From: Streptomyces flaveolus
GTDB lineage: Bacteria; Actinomycetota; Actinomycetes; Streptomycetales; Streptomycetaceae
DNA length: 64,000 nt
Direction of reading: 5' to 3'
NCBI RefSeq assembly: GCF_014648815.1
Contig: NZ_BMRV01000005.1
Span: 198,758 to 262,757, forward strand
Part shown: piece after piece, positions 45,025 through 55,698 of the stretch
Numbering within the stretch: the stretch's first letter is position 1
How the letters are laid out: each line of letters opens with the position of its first letter
Position numbers and translations under genes: made by a program
The notes under the pieces: model-generated
What the model was told of the DNA's origin: nothing
The model's database searches: none
What the model saw: only the letters and a program-made list of their open reading frames with translations

Positions 45025-46407
45025 TCACATCGCGAACGACTCGTGGTGGATACGACGGGCAGGGACTCCGGCGCCGCGCAGTGCCTCGTACACCGACTGG
45101 GCGAAACCGGGCGGCCCGCACAGGAAGACGTCGTGGCGGTCGACGTCCGGGATCTTGCGGCTCAGGCTCTCCGCGGAGATGTCCGGCCGTTCCCCGTCCG
45201 GGCTGTTGACCGCGTACATCAGCCGGGCCCCGCGCTCGTCGGCGATCCGGGCGAGCTCGTCCCACAGCGCGAGGTCCTGGGTGCTGTTGGCCCGGTACAG
45301 CAGGGTGAGGTCACCGGACGCGCCGGGCAGCGTCTCGAACAGCGCCCGCATCGGCGTGATCCCGACCCCGCCTGCGACCAGCAGCACCTTGCCGCGGCTG
45401 CGGCGCTGGGCGGTCAGGGCGCCGTAGGGGCCCTCCGCCCACACCCGGGTGCCGGGGGTCAGCTCGCGCAGCCGGGCGCTGTGGTCGCCGATCGCCTTCA
45501 CGGTGATCCTCAGCATGTCCGGGCGCGGCGCCGCCGACAGCGAGTACGGGTGGGAGCTGAACCGCATGCCCGGGGCCAGGAACCGCCAGCGGAAGAACTG
45601 CCCGGCCTCCGCCCCCATCCGGTGCAGCCGGCGCCCGCCGATCAGCACCGACACGATCCCGGGCGTCTCCTCGATCACCGCCTCGACGCGCAGCCGGTGC
45701 CGCAGGTTGAGACGCAGCGGGGTCAGGACGCGGTACCAGAGCACCAGCGCGGTCACCGTCCCGTACAGCGCGTACCAGACGGTCCCGGCGACCGGCTCGA
45801 CGGCGAAGTCGTTGCCGGTGGCCAGCTGGTGCCAGAAGGTCAGGAACACCGCCGCGTAGGTGAGCAGGTGCACGTGGTACCAGACGTCGTACGGGATCCG
45901 GCGGCGCACCGGGCCCATGGAGAGCAGCCCGATGAGCACGAACAGCGCGGTGCCGATGGCCGCCTTGCCCATGTCCGGCAGCTGGGTGACCGAGTCGACC
46001 GTCTGCTGGACGATGCCGCCGAAACCCAGGCCGGCCTGCGCCGCGTAGCCCCACATGATCAGGACGATGTGCGCGAGGACCAGGCAGAGCGTGTAGCGGC
46101 CGGTCATGGCGTGCCAGCGGGCCACCCGGTCGGAGCCCACCCGCCGCTCCAGTGCGGGCACCCGGGCCATCTGGAGCACCACCAGCGCCATGAGGTACCC
46201 GGCGAGCAGTCCGGTGATCCGGCCCGCGTTGAGGATCTTCCCGGTGTCGTCGGTGATGGCGGGCGTGTTGCGCCACCACAGCCACAACACGCCCGCCGCG
46301 CCCGCCCACACGGCGAGCAGCAGGGGGACGGCCGGGGATCGGCGCGGGCGGATGCGCCGCATCGTCTGGCGGCGGGCGGCACGGCCGCCGGCGAGCGTGG
46401 TGGTCAC
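45025..46407 (-). CDS. Ferric reductase-like transmembrane flavocytochrome
   Basis: The 460-residue protein has an N-terminal ferric-reductase-like membrane domain with about six helices and paired heme histidines (RWHAMTGRYTLCLVLAHIVL and YHVHLLTYAAVFLTFWHQL), then an FAD domain (SSHPYSLSAAPRP) and an NAD(P) domain (LLVAGGVGITPMRALF and VFLCGPPGFAQSVY). It should move electrons from cytosolic NAD(P)H across the membrane. GTG 46407 follows GGAGG. It heads a three-gene operon with the FMN-binding protein and ApbE. Confidence 0.92.
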   Translation of the reverse strand: MTTTLAGGRAARRQTMRRIRPRRSPAVPLLLAVWAGAAGVLWLWWRNTPAITDDTGKILNAGRITGLLAGYLMALVVLQMARVPALERRVGSDRVARWHAMTGRYTLCLVLAHIVLIMWGYAAQAGLGFGGIVQQTVDSVTQLPDMGKAAIGTALFVLIGLLSMGPVRRRIPYDVWYHVHLLTYAAVFLTFWHQLATGNDFAVEPVAGTVWYALYGTVTALVLWYRVLTPLRLNLRHRLRVEAVIEETPGIVSVLIGGRRLHRMGAEAGQFFRWRFLAPGMRFSSHPYSLSAAPRPDMLRITVKAIGDHSARLRELTPGTRVWAEGPYGALTAQRRSRGKVLLVAGGVGITPMRALFETLPGASGDLTLLYRANSTQDLALWDELARIADERGARLMYAVNSPDGERPDISAESLSRKIPDVDRHDVFLCGPPGFAQSVYEALRGAGVPARRIHHESFAM

Positions 46408-46482
46408 GGTTCCTCCGTGGGGACTTGACCCTTGGCCCACAGATACGCACCGCTCCGCCCGGATGTTCAGCCCGCGCGGTAC

Positions 46483-47190
46483 TCAGTAGCGGGTCACCGC
46501 GGTCGCCCCGCCCGACGTGCCGATCGCGATGTGCGGCCGGGCCCCCGGGTCGGCCCACCGCAGGATCCGGCGCATCGCGTCCGCCGGCACCGACACGCAG
46601 CCGGCCGTCGCCCCGCGCCCGTGCACGTGCAGGAAGATGCCCGCACCCCGCCCGCGCACCGGACGGTCGTAGTTGAAGCCGACGACCAGGGCGTGCGCGT
46701 ACTGCGCCGGGTAGGTGATCAGGTGCTCGGCCTCGGTGGCGCGGCAGTCGGCGGGAAGCGGTTCGGCCCAGCGGTTGTAGGCAGGGGAGACGTTGTCCTG
46801 GCACCACCAGGAGTCCTCCCGCACCGGACGGTAGGGGTACGCCGTCCCGCGCGGCGGGGCCTGGATGCCGAAGGCGTACGGCAGGTCGTACAGGCCGGTC
46901 GGGGTGGTGTTCGTGCCCTGGGTGCGCGTCGCGCCGTCCGCCAGCCCCTTCGCCCCGAAACGGGCGGGCGCCGAGCCGGTCTTCGTCCAGCGGCCGCCCC
47001 TGCGGTCCCACCAGCTGACGGTGCCCGTGGTCGAGCCGGTGCCCGGGGCGATCGCGGTGATCAGCTGGGTGCCGCCGCCGGTGTCCGCCATGCGGGCCGG
47101 CAGCGGCCGGGGCGCCGGCCCGGAAGCGGGCGCGGCTCCCAGGACGAGGGCGGACAGGGCGAGGAGGGCGGCAAGGGCACCGGGGCGCAT
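46483..47190 (-). CDS. Exported L,D-transpeptidase (YkuD)-like protein
   Basis: The 235-residue protein has a signal peptide (residues 1-25) and a YkuD-type domain with FLHVHGRGATAGCVSVP, in which His and Cys form the catalytic pair of L,D-transpeptidases. The domain otherwise diverges from canonical enzymes, so substrate preference is unclear; it may cross-link or modify peptidoglycan. ATG 47190 opens the signal. It lies between the flavin operon and the PPOX gene. Confidence 0.82.
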   Translation of the reverse strand: MRPGALAALLALSALVLGAAPASGPAPRPLPARMADTGGGTQLITAIAPGTGSTTGTVSWWDRRGGRWTKTGSAPARFGAKGLADGATRTQGTNTTPTGLYDLPYAFGIQAPPRGTAYPYRPVREDSWWCQDNVSPAYNRWAEPLPADCRATEAEHLITYPAQYAHALVVGFNYDRPVRGRGAGIFLHVHGRGATAGCVSVPADAMRRILRWADPGARPHIAIGTSGGATAVTRY

Positions 47191-47193
47191 GGC

Positions 47194-47781
47194 TCAGACC
47201 GTAGACGGGGGCAGCGGCAACGGCAGCCCGGGAAGGCCGTCCATGCTCGTCGCGATGTGCTCCTTCTTGGTGAAGTACGCGCTGAGCGAGGCGTCGTCCT
47301 CCCGCGCGAACCGCTTCGCGTGCAGATCCCGGTCACTCTCGTACGTCATGAAGGGGACGGCGTATCCGCAGGTGTCGCGGATGAGTTCGGCGGTCACGAC
47401 GATGACGGCGCGCAGTCCGTGCGCGCTCGGGTCGATGCCGGGGAAGCGGGCCAGCAGTTCCGGCAAGCGCGGGTCGTCGCGGAAGACCGGCTCCCCGCGG
47501 CCGTGCACCCGGACGATGTTCGGCGGTCCCTGGAAGGCGCACCACATGAGGGTGATCCGGCCGTTCTCCCGCAGGTGGGCGATGGTCTCGGCGTTGGACC
47601 CGGCGAAATCGAGGTAGGCCACGGTGCGTTCGTCGAGCACCGCGAAGGAGCCCGTGAGTCCCTTGGGGGAGAGGTTGACCGTCCCGTCGCCGCTCAGCGG
47701 TGCGGTAGCGGTGAAGAAAAGGGGCTGCGCCTCGATGAACGTGCGGAGGCGGCCGTCTATGCGTTCATAAGTCTTTCCCAT
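47194..47781 (-). CDS. Pyridoxamine 5'-phosphate oxidase-like flavin/F420-type protein
   Basis: The 195-residue protein has the PPOX-like split barrel: FFTATAPLSGDGTVNLSPKG, VAYLDFAGSNAETIAHLREN, ITLMWCAFQGPPNIVRVHG and RDTCGYAVPFM. Members bind FMN or F420 and reduce diverse substrates. ATG 47781 opens the domain. It is divergent from argH, whose operator overlaps the shared gap. Confidence 0.87.
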   Translation of the reverse strand: MGKTYERIDGRLRTFIEAQPLFFTATAPLSGDGTVNLSPKGLTGSFAVLDERTVAYLDFAGSNAETIAHLRENGRITLMWCAFQGPPNIVRVHGRGEPVFRDDPRLPELLARFPGIDPSAHGLRAVIVVTAELIRDTCGYAVPFMTYESDRDLHAKRFAREDDASLSAYFTKKEHIATSMDGLPGLPLPLPPSTV

Positions 47782-47832
47782 GTCTAACGATTATGGGTCG
47801 CGGGGCCCGGCGCGTCCCGGGGACCTGTGAGA

Positions 47833-47868
47833 TTGACGAATCATGCAGAGTTCTGCATACTCATGCAG
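47833..47868 (+). promoter_or_regulatory. argH promoter with tandem ARG boxes
   Basis: TTGACG (47833-47838), a 17-bp spacer and CATACT (47856-47861) form the promoter. Two ARG boxes overlap it: ATGCAGAGTTCTGCAT (47843-47858) and TGCATACTCATGCA (47855-47868). The arrangement matches the argC promoter, giving coordinated ArgR control of the split pathway. Confidence 0.82.
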
Positions 47869-47887
47869 GCCAGTGATTGCACGGTGA

Positions 47888-49327
<1,440 letters not shown>

Positions 49328-49400
49328 CAGCCGGTGTGCCCGAGGGGCATCGCGGTTACGTTGGTCGGCAGCAGTACGAGCCGACCGAACGGAGCCCGCG

Positions 49401-50372
49401 ATGCCCTTCGCCCGTCTCGCCGCCGTGACGACCCCCACCAGCCACATCGGCCTGGGCCTCGCCGCCGTCGGCCGCCCCGGGTACATCAACCTCGGCAGAG
49501 AGCGCGACCTCGGCGAGGACCGCAGCGTGGAGGCGATGCGCGAGCGGACCCACGACCTCCTCGACGCCGCCTACGCGCAGGGCGTGCGCTACTTCGACGC
49601 GGCCCGGTCCTACGGACGGTCGGAGGAGTTCCTCGCCGCCTGGCTGCGGGAGCGCCCCGACGCGGGCGACGTCGTCGTCGGCAGCAAGTGGGGTTACACC
49701 TACACCGCCGACTGGTCCGCCGACGCCGAGCAGCACGAGGTCAAGGACCACGGCGTCGCCACCTACGAGCGTCAGCGCGCCGAGACCGACGCCCTCCTCG
49801 GCGACCGGCTCGACCTCTACCAGATCCACTCCCTCACCCCCGACAGCCCGGCCCTCGCCGACGCGAAGCTCCACGCCAAGCTCGCGGAGGCCGCCGCGCG
49901 GGGCGTCACCGTCGGCTTCTCCACCAGCGGTCCCGCCCAGGCCGACACCATCCGCGCCGCGCTCGCCGTGACTGTCGACGGCGAGCCACTCTTCCGCACC
50001 GTCCAGTCCACGTACAACGTGCTGGACCCCTCCGCCGGACCCGCGCTGGCCGAGGCGCACGACGCCGGGGTCACGGTGATCGTCAAGGAGGGCATGGCCA
50101 ACGGGCGCCTCGCCGAGCCGTACGCGCCGGACGTCCTGAAGGCCGTGGCCGAGGAGACGACCCTGGGCTGCGACGCGGTCGCCCTCGCGGTGATCCTGCG
50201 GCAGCCCTGGGCCGGTGTGGTCCTCTCCGGCGCCGCGACCGTGGGCCAGCTCGGCTCGAACCTGCACGCCGCCGTCGTCGACCTCGACGACGACCAGGTC
50301 GCCCGCCTCGCCACCCTGGCCGAGGACCCGCGCGCCTACTGGGAGCGGCGCGGACAGCTGCCCTGGCACTGA
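49401..50372 (+). CDS. Aldo/keto reductase
   Basis: The 323-residue protein has the AKR barrel with Asp-Tyr-Lys-His type residues: RYFDAARSYGRSEE (Asp, Tyr), VVVGSKWGYTYTADW (Lys) and DLYQIHSLTPDS (His). Coenzyme binding is suggested by the C-terminal VVLSGAATVGQLGSNL. Substrate unknown. It stands alone between argH and the TetR gene. Confidence 0.9.
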   Translation: MPFARLAAVTTPTSHIGLGLAAVGRPGYINLGRERDLGEDRSVEAMRERTHDLLDAAYAQGVRYFDAARSYGRSEEFLAAWLRERPDAGDVVVGSKWGYTYTADWSADAEQHEVKDHGVATYERQRAETDALLGDRLDLYQIHSLTPDSPALADAKLHAKLAEAAARGVTVGFSTSGPAQADTIRAALAVTVDGEPLFRTVQSTYNVLDPSAGPALAEAHDAGVTVIVKEGMANGRLAEPYAPDVLKAVAEETTLGCDAVALAVILRQPWAGVVLSGAATVGQLGSNLHAAVVDLDDDQVARLATLAEDPRAYWERRGQLPWH

Positions 50373-50448
50373 GCGGACCCCCGCCCGTGCGACTGCCCCG
50401 GCGGCCCGGTGACCCGGCGCCCCGGTGGTGAGTCACACATGCCCACGG

Positions 50449-50487
50449 TGAGACATTCATGTCTCATGTGGGTTATCGTTGTCTCAT
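50449..50487. promoter_or_regulatory. TetR operator and promoter region
   Basis: TGAGACAT-TC-ATGTCTCA (50449-50466) is a perfect 8+2+8 inverted repeat, and a third half-site TGTCTCAT overlaps the TetR start (50480-50487). TATCGT (50474-50479) is a plausible -10, implying a leaderless mRNA. Classic arrangement for TetR autorepression. Confidence 0.75.
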
Positions 50488-51031
50488 GGCCGTCGATCGA
50501 GAACAGGTACTGCGCAGCGCCGCGGCCCTGCTGACCCGCAGAGCCACCGCGACCATGGACGAGGTCGCGAGGGCCGCCGGGATCAGCCGGGCCACGCTGC
50601 ACCGCCACTTCGCCGGGCGCGACGCCCTCGTCCGCGCCCTGGAGGCCCTCGGCATCGCCGAGTGCGAGGCGGCCATCGACGCGGCCCGCCCGGACGACGG
50701 GCCCGCGGCGGAGGCGGTGCGCCGGCTCGTGCGGGAGATGGAATCCGCCGCCGGCCTGATCGCCTTCCTCTACACCGAGAACCAGCTGTTCGAGGGCGAG
50801 CAGCAGAACGAGGGCTGGGCCCGCATCGACGCCCGGCTCACCGAGCTGTTCCGCCGGGGCCAGGAGAGCGGCGAGTTCCGCATCGACCTCACCCCGGTCT
50901 GGCTCACCGAGGCGCTCTACGGCCTGCTGGCCTCCGGCGCCTGGGCGGTGACCGAGGGCCGCGTGGCCCGCAACGACTTCACCCACATGATCGCCGAGCT
51001 GCTGCTCGGCGGCGCACTTCGGAGAGAGTGA
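50486..51031 (+). CDS. TetR-family transcriptional regulator
   Basis: The 181-residue protein has a TetR HTH (residues about 15-50, ATATMDEVARAAGISRATLHR) and an alpha-helical ligand domain. ATG 50486 is preferred over the ATG at 50459, which lies inside the operator palindrome. The stop is four bases from the start of the MFS gene, so the two form an operon, and the regulator most likely controls efflux by sensing its substrate. Confidence 0.9.
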   Translation: MAVDREQVLRSAAALLTRRATATMDEVARAAGISRATLHRHFAGRDALVRALEALGIAECEAAIDAARPDDGPAAEAVRRLVREMESAAGLIAFLYTENQLFEGEQQNEGWARIDARLTELFRRGQESGEFRIDLTPVWLTEALYGLLASGAWAVTEGRVARNDFTHMIAELLLGGALRRE

Positions 51032-51034
51032 ACC

Positions 51035-52567
51035 ATGACCCGCACCCTGCAGTCGGCGCAGTCGACCGAGGCGGTGAAGCGCCCCGGCCGCTGGCTGGCG
51101 CTGTCCGTCCTCGTGCTGGCCGTACTGCTGGTGGCCGTCGACGCGACCGTCCTCGGTCTCGCGACCCCCTACATCAGTGAGGACCTCGCACCCTCCGGCA
51201 CCCAGCTGCTGTGGATCGGCGACGTCTACTCGTTCGTCATCGCCGGTCTGCTGGTCTCCATGGGCAGCCTCGGCGACCGTATCGGCCGCAAGCGGATCCT
51301 GCTGATCGGCGCCACGGCGTTCGGCCTGATATCGGTCCTCAACGCCTACGCCTCCACGCCCGAGCTGATGATCGTCGCCCGGGCTCTGCTCGGCGTCGCC
51401 GGCGCCACCCTGATGCCCGCCACCCTCGCCCTGATCCGCAACCTCTTCCACGACCCGCGCGAACGCAGCCTCGCCGTCGGCATCTGGGGCGCCACCGCCT
51501 CCGCGGGCACGGCCGTCGGCCCTATCGTGGGCGGTTTCCTGCTGGAGCACTTCTGGTGGGGCTCGGTCTTCCTGATCAACCTGCCCGTGATGGTCGTCCT
51601 GGTCCTCGTCGGCATCAAGCTGCTGCCCGAGTCCCGCAACCCGAACCCGGGCCCGTGGGACCTGGCCAGCGTCCTCCTGTCCCTGGTCGGCATGGTCGGC
51701 GTCGTGTACGCCGTCAAGGAGGCCGCCGCGCACGGCTTCGGGTGGGCCACGCTCGCCGCGGGCCTGCTGGGCGCCGCCGCGCTGTACGGCTTCGTCCGCC
51801 GCCAGCTGACCATGCCGGTCCCGCTGCTCGACATGCGGTTGTTCCGCAGCCGTGGCTTCAGCGGCGCCGTGCTGGCCGACCTGCTGACCATCCTCGGCCT
51901 GTCCGGGCTGGTGTTCTTCCTGTCGCAGTACCTGCAACTCGTGCAGGGCAGGCCGCCGTTCGAGGCGGGGCTGGCCGAACTGCCCGCCGCGATCGGCGCG
52001 GTGGTGGCCGGTCTGATCGCGGGCCGGGTGGCCCGGCGCTTCTCGGTGCGTGCCGTCGTAGCCGGCGGGCTCGCCGCCGTCGGCCTCGCGCTCGCCGCGC
52101 TGACCGTCATCGGTCAGCACACCGGCTACCCGCTGCTCGGCGCGGCCCTGCTGGTGGTCGGCGTCGGCGCCGGGTTCTCGTTCACCGTCACCGCCGACGT
52201 GATCCTCTCCAGCGTGCCCAAGGAGCAGGCGGGCTCCGCCTCGGCGGTCTCCGAGACGGCGTACGAACTCGGCGCGGCCCTCGGCATCGCCCTGCTCGGC
52301 TCCATCGTGACCGGCGTCTACCGGGACTTCACCGGCCCGGCGGGCACCCCGGCCGCGGCCCACGAGTCGCTCGGCGGTGCGGTGCAGGCCGCCTCCGAGC
52401 TGCCCGCGGACACGGCCGGAGCACTGCTGGACGCCGCCCGCCAGTCCTTCGTCGACGGACTGACGCTCGCCTCGGGCGTCGGCGCGGTGGTGCTGCTCGC
52501 CGCCGCCGGCGCGGCCTGGTTCCTGCTGCGCGGCCAGCGGCTGGAGGACGGGGCCGAGCACCCGTAG
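51035..52567 (+). CDS. MFS drug efflux transporter, DHA2 (14-helix) family
   Basis: The 510-residue protein has about 14 transmembrane helices with motif A (GSLGDRIGRKRILL) between TMS2 and 3 and motif C-like Gly/Pro-rich TMS5 (AGTAVGPIVGGFLLE), as in EmrB/QacA-type antiporters. It probably exports cationic drugs or a secondary metabolite using proton motive force. Its regulator precedes it and a strong bidirectional terminator follows. Confidence 0.92.
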   Translation: MTRTLQSAQSTEAVKRPGRWLALSVLVLAVLLVAVDATVLGLATPYISEDLAPSGTQLLWIGDVYSFVIAGLLVSMGSLGDRIGRKRILLIGATAFGLISVLNAYASTPELMIVARALLGVAGATLMPATLALIRNLFHDPRERSLAVGIWGATASAGTAVGPIVGGFLLEHFWWGSVFLINLPVMVVLVLVGIKLLPESRNPNPGPWDLASVLLSLVGMVGVVYAVKEAAAHGFGWATLAAGLLGAAALYGFVRRQLTMPVPLLDMRLFRSRGFSGAVLADLLTILGLSGLVFFLSQYLQLVQGRPPFEAGLAELPAAIGAVVAGLIAGRVARRFSVRAVVAGGLAAVGLALAALTVIGQHTGYPLLGAALLVVGVGAGFSFTVTADVILSSVPKEQAGSASAVSETAYELGAALGIALLGSIVTGVYRDFTGPAGTPAAAHESLGGAVQAASELPADTAGALLDAARQSFVDGLTLASGVGAVVLLAAAGAAWFLLRGQRLEDGAEHP

Positions 52568-52575
52568 CCGTACGG

Positions 52576-52622
52576 ACGCACGGAGGGCGGGCCACTGGAT
52601 CAGTGGCCCGCCCTCCGTGCGT
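52576..52622. terminator. Bidirectional terminator between MFS and PlsC genes
   Basis: A perfect 22-bp inverted repeat (52576-52597 and 52601-52622) with a 3-base GAT loop lies between the two convergent genes. Confidence 0.92.
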
Positions 52623-52637
52623 GTGCTCCTCGCGCTG

Positions 52638-53309
52638 TTACGCCGCCTTCGCCTTGCTGGCGTACATGTCCACGTACTCCTGGCCGGACAGGCGCATGAC
52701 CTCGGTCATCACGGAGTCGGTCACGGCGCGCAGGACGTAGCGGTCGCGGTCCATGCCCTCGTAGCGGGAGAACTCCATCGCCTCGCCGAAGCGGACCGTG
52801 ACCTTGCCCGGCCGGGGCAGGCCCGCGCCGCCCGGCTGGAGCTTGTCGGTGCCGATCATGGCGAACGGGACGACGGGGGCGCCGGTCATCAGGGTGAGGC
52901 GGGCGATACCGGTGCGGCCGCGGTAGAGGCGCCCGTCGGGGGAGCGGGTGCCCTCCGGGTAGATGCCGAACATCCGGCCCTCTTCCAGCACCCGGCGCCC
53001 GGTCATCAGCGCCGCGACGCCGCCCCGGCCGCCGTCCCGGTCGACCGGGATCATGCCGACGCCGGTGAAGAACCAGGCCATCAGCCGGCCCTTGAGGCCC
53101 TTGCCGGTGACGTACTCGTCCTTGCCGATGAAGACGACCTGCCGGTCGCAGACCAGCGGAAGGATCATCGAGTCGATGAAGGTGAGGTGGTTGCCGGCCA
53201 GGATCACCGGACCGTCACCCGGAATGTTCTCCACGCCCTCCACCTGTGGGCGGAACATCAGGCGCATGATCGGGCCGAGCACTGCCTTGATGAGCGCGAA
53301 GCGGGACAA
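52638..53309 (-). CDS. PlsC-type lysophospholipid acyltransferase
   Basis: The 223-residue protein has the HX4D motif in AGNHLTFID, a second motif VGMIPVDRDGGRGG, and YPEGTRSPDG. It transfers acyl groups from acyl-CoA to 1-acylglycerol phosphate in phospholipid synthesis. The TTG at 53309 is preferred: GGAGG lies five bases upstream and the Streptomyces family starts at SRFALIKAVLGP. An ATG at 53360 would add a 17-residue low-complexity extension. Confidence 0.9.
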   Translation of the reverse strand: MSRFALIKAVLGPIMRLMFRPQVEGVENIPGDGPVILAGNHLTFIDSMILPLVCDRQVVFIGKDEYVTGKGLKGRLMAWFFTGVGMIPVDRDGGRGGVAALMTGRRVLEEGRMFGIYPEGTRSPDGRLYRGRTGIARLTLMTGAPVVPFAMIGTDKLQPGGAGLPRPGKVTVRFGEAMEFSRYEGMDRDRYVLRAVTDSVMTEVMRLSGQEYVDMYASKAKAA

Positions 53310-53889
53310 CGGGTCCTCCGGTGTCGGGGATGCGGTATGAGTCTGTGCAGGTGAGGACATTACTCGCGGCCCAGGGGGTCGCGCACGTCGGGTTCACCGA
53401 GGTCTTACCTGGTGTTGACGCGTGTTCACCTGGGAGGCCGTGCCGTCGCACGGCCGTAACGCGGACGGCGGGGTGTGAGGCAACTCGCGTCCGCGGGGAA
53501 GGATCCGCCCGCCCACGCTCGCCGCTCGTGCCGTACCGCGCCGTCCTGGTCCACAGGGACCGGCGTCGTTGCTCCTCGGGCGCGGACACCGCCCGGATCG
53601 AAGCACACGCGACGCGCCGACCGCGTGAGGCGCGCCGTCGGAGCCGCGCCGCCGGCCCTGTCTCCGTGGCCACGGTCCCGTCGGGCACCGCCGGACGAGC
53701 CGCGGCCACCGACCGCGTACCCCGGACCGGCACCCCCAAGCCGACGGCACGTCAGACATCCCGCCCCATCTGCCCCTCCACGCCCGTCCGACATCCCGGG
53801 TCACCCGCGTGTTCCGCGGGAGGTCTCCCGCTCGTCATGTACGCGCCCCTACGATCGGCCCGCAGCGACGGTCAACGGCGGGAGGCCCC
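53310..53889. other. 580-bp gap, no gene recognised
   Basis: Both strands are open in several frames, but codon bias, start sites and composition do not support a gene. I see no repeat, terminator or riboswitch. It must carry the promoters of the divergent PlsC and GlpQ-type genes. Confidence 0.5.
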
Positions 53890-55071
53890 ATGGCAACGCA
53901 GGGAACGCAGGAGTCGGACGAGCGGGCGGGCGGCACCGGACGGCGGGCGCTCCTCGGCGCCGCGGTGCTCGGCGCGGGCGGGGCCGTACTGGGCCTGTCC
54001 GGCACGGCGAGAGCCGCCGACGCCCGGCACGGCGGCGCGCGGGGCGGGCTGAAGGGCCTGCCCGTCCCCACGGTCATCGGCCACCGCGGCGCCAGCGGCT
54101 ACCGCCCCGAACACACCCTCGGCTCCTACGAACTGGCTCTGGACATGGGCGCCGACATCGTCGAGGCCGGTGACCTGGTCCCCACCAAGGACGGGTACCT
54201 CGTCTGCCGTCACGAACCGGAGATCGGCGGCACCACGGACGTCGCCGACCACCCCGAGTTCGCCGGCCGCAGGCGGACCAAGCTGCTCGACGGCGTCTCC
54301 ACCACCGGCTGGTTCACCGAGGACTTCACGCTCGCCGAGCTCAAGACGCTCCGCGCCACCGAGCGCATCCCGGCCAACCGCCCGCACAACACCCTCTACG
54401 ACGGGCGCTGGGAGATCCCCACCTTCGAAGAGGTGCTCCGCTGGCAGGACGAGCAGACCCGCAGGCGCGGCAAGCAGGTCTGGATCTACCCCGAGCTCAA
54501 GCACCCCACCTACTTCCGCAAGCTGGGCCTGGGGACGGAGGAGCGCCTCGCGCGGCTGCTGCGCAAGCACGGCAAGGACGGGAAGAACTCGCCCGTCATC
54601 ATCCAGTCCTTCGAGCCGACCAGCATCCAGCGGATGAACAAGCTCGTCGGCAACCCCCTCGCCGTCCTGCTGTCCGGCGCGAACAGCCGCCCCTGGGACT
54701 TCGTCGAGACCGGCGACCCGCGCACGACCGCCGACCTCGTCACGCCCGCGGGCCTGAAGGAGATCGCCTCCTACGCCCAGGGCATCGGCCCCACCCTCGA
54801 CCTGATCATCCCGAAGGACTCGGCCGGCAGGCTCACCGAGCCCACCACCCTGGTGCGCGACGCCCACCGGGCGGGACTGATCCTGCACCCCTACACGATG
54901 CGCAACGAGAACCCCTTCCTGCCCGCGGACTTCCGCAAGGGCTCGGACCCCGACGCCTACGGCGATGCCTTCGGGGCCTTCCGGACGTACTTCGCCACCG
55001 GCATCGACGGCGTCTTCACCGACAACCCGGACACCGGCGTGCTGGCCCGCGAGGACTTCGTCAACCGCTGA
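53890..55071 (+). CDS. Tat-exported glycerophosphodiester phosphodiesterase
   Basis: The 393-residue protein has a Tat-type signal (GRRALLGAAVLGAGGAVLGLS) and a GDPD barrel with catalytic His in GHRGASGYRPEHT and metal-binding AGDLVPTKDGYLVCRHE. It hydrolyses glycerophosphodiesters to glycerol-3-phosphate outside the membrane, recovering phosphate and carbon. ATG 53890 follows GGAGG. The Streptomyces homologues include PhoP-controlled glpQ genes; no PHO box was identified here. Confidence 0.9.
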   Translation: MATQGTQESDERAGGTGRRALLGAAVLGAGGAVLGLSGTARAADARHGGARGGLKGLPVPTVIGHRGASGYRPEHTLGSYELALDMGADIVEAGDLVPTKDGYLVCRHEPEIGGTTDVADHPEFAGRRRTKLLDGVSTTGWFTEDFTLAELKTLRATERIPANRPHNTLYDGRWEIPTFEEVLRWQDEQTRRRGKQVWIYPELKHPTYFRKLGLGTEERLARLLRKHGKDGKNSPVIIQSFEPTSIQRMNKLVGNPLAVLLSGANSRPWDFVETGDPRTTADLVTPAGLKEIASYAQGIGPTLDLIIPKDSAGRLTEPTTLVRDAHRAGLILHPYTMRNENPFLPADFRKGSDPDAYGDAFGAFRTYFATGIDGVFTDNPDTGVLAREDFVNR

Positions 55072-55146
55072 GCGGCACCACCCCGGTTGGGGTGACGTTC
55101 GGCTGCCCGGGGCAACCAACGCCCGGGCGGCCGCGTCGCACTGCAT

Positions 55147-55641
55147 ATGACGCACGACCTCGTCGCCTCCCTGCGCCCCCTTCTCACCGCGGAGGCCTCG
55201 GCCGAGGCATATGCCACCGGTGCCGAGCCCGGAGATCTGGAACAGGCGGTGTGGCTGCGCCTCCTGGAACGCCTGGAGGCCGACGGCCCGCCCCACGACC
55301 CCCACCGCTGGCTGCGCAGCGCCGTCCGCATCGAGGCCCGCCGCAGCCGCCGCGCGGCCCGCGCCGAGCGGCCGTACGAGACCGAACCGGCCGACGCCCT
55401 CGAACGCGAGCCCGAGCAGCTCGCCCTCACCGCGGCCCGCCACCGTGCCCTGCGCGACGCCGTGCGACGGCTGCCCGGCCGCTGCCCCCGCCTGATGGAG
55501 GCCCTGCTGTCCCCGAAGGACCTCACATACCGGGAGATCGCGGGGGAGTTGGGTATCTCACAGGGCAGTCTTGGCCCGGAACGCTCCAGATGTCTGGGAT
55601 GTCTTCGGCGATTGCTGACGCCGGAGGTTGCGGCCCGCTGA
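55147..55641 (+). CDS. Small sigma-70-family-like protein
   Basis: The 164-residue protein has a short region-2-like N-terminus and a region 4 HTH at the C-terminus (PKDLTYREIAGELGISQGSL). It is shorter than typical ECF sigma factors and lacks a convincing region 2 core, so it may be a degenerate sigma or an accessory DNA-binding protein. No anti-sigma gene is adjacent. ATG 55147 lacks a strong ribosome site. Confidence 0.75.
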   Translation: MTHDLVASLRPLLTAEASAEAYATGAEPGDLEQAVWLRLLERLEADGPPHDPHRWLRSAVRIEARRSRRAARAERPYETEPADALEREPEQLALTAARHRALRDAVRRLPGRCPRLMEALLSPKDLTYREIAGELGISQGSLGPERSRCLGCLRRLLTPEVAAR

Positions 55642-55698
55642 GGACGGGGATAGGAGTGGGGGACCACAGGTGATCAGGTGAGCGGGAGGCATGCGCAC

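Noticed and set aside
53310..53360. PlsC start at ATG 53360
   Set aside because: It lacks a ribosome site and adds a low-complexity stretch, while TTG 53309 has GGAGG five bases upstream.
53310..53889. Gene in the PlsC-GlpQ gap
   Set aside because: Candidate frames lack a good ribosome site and are not related to known families; amino-acid composition is that of GC-rich noise.
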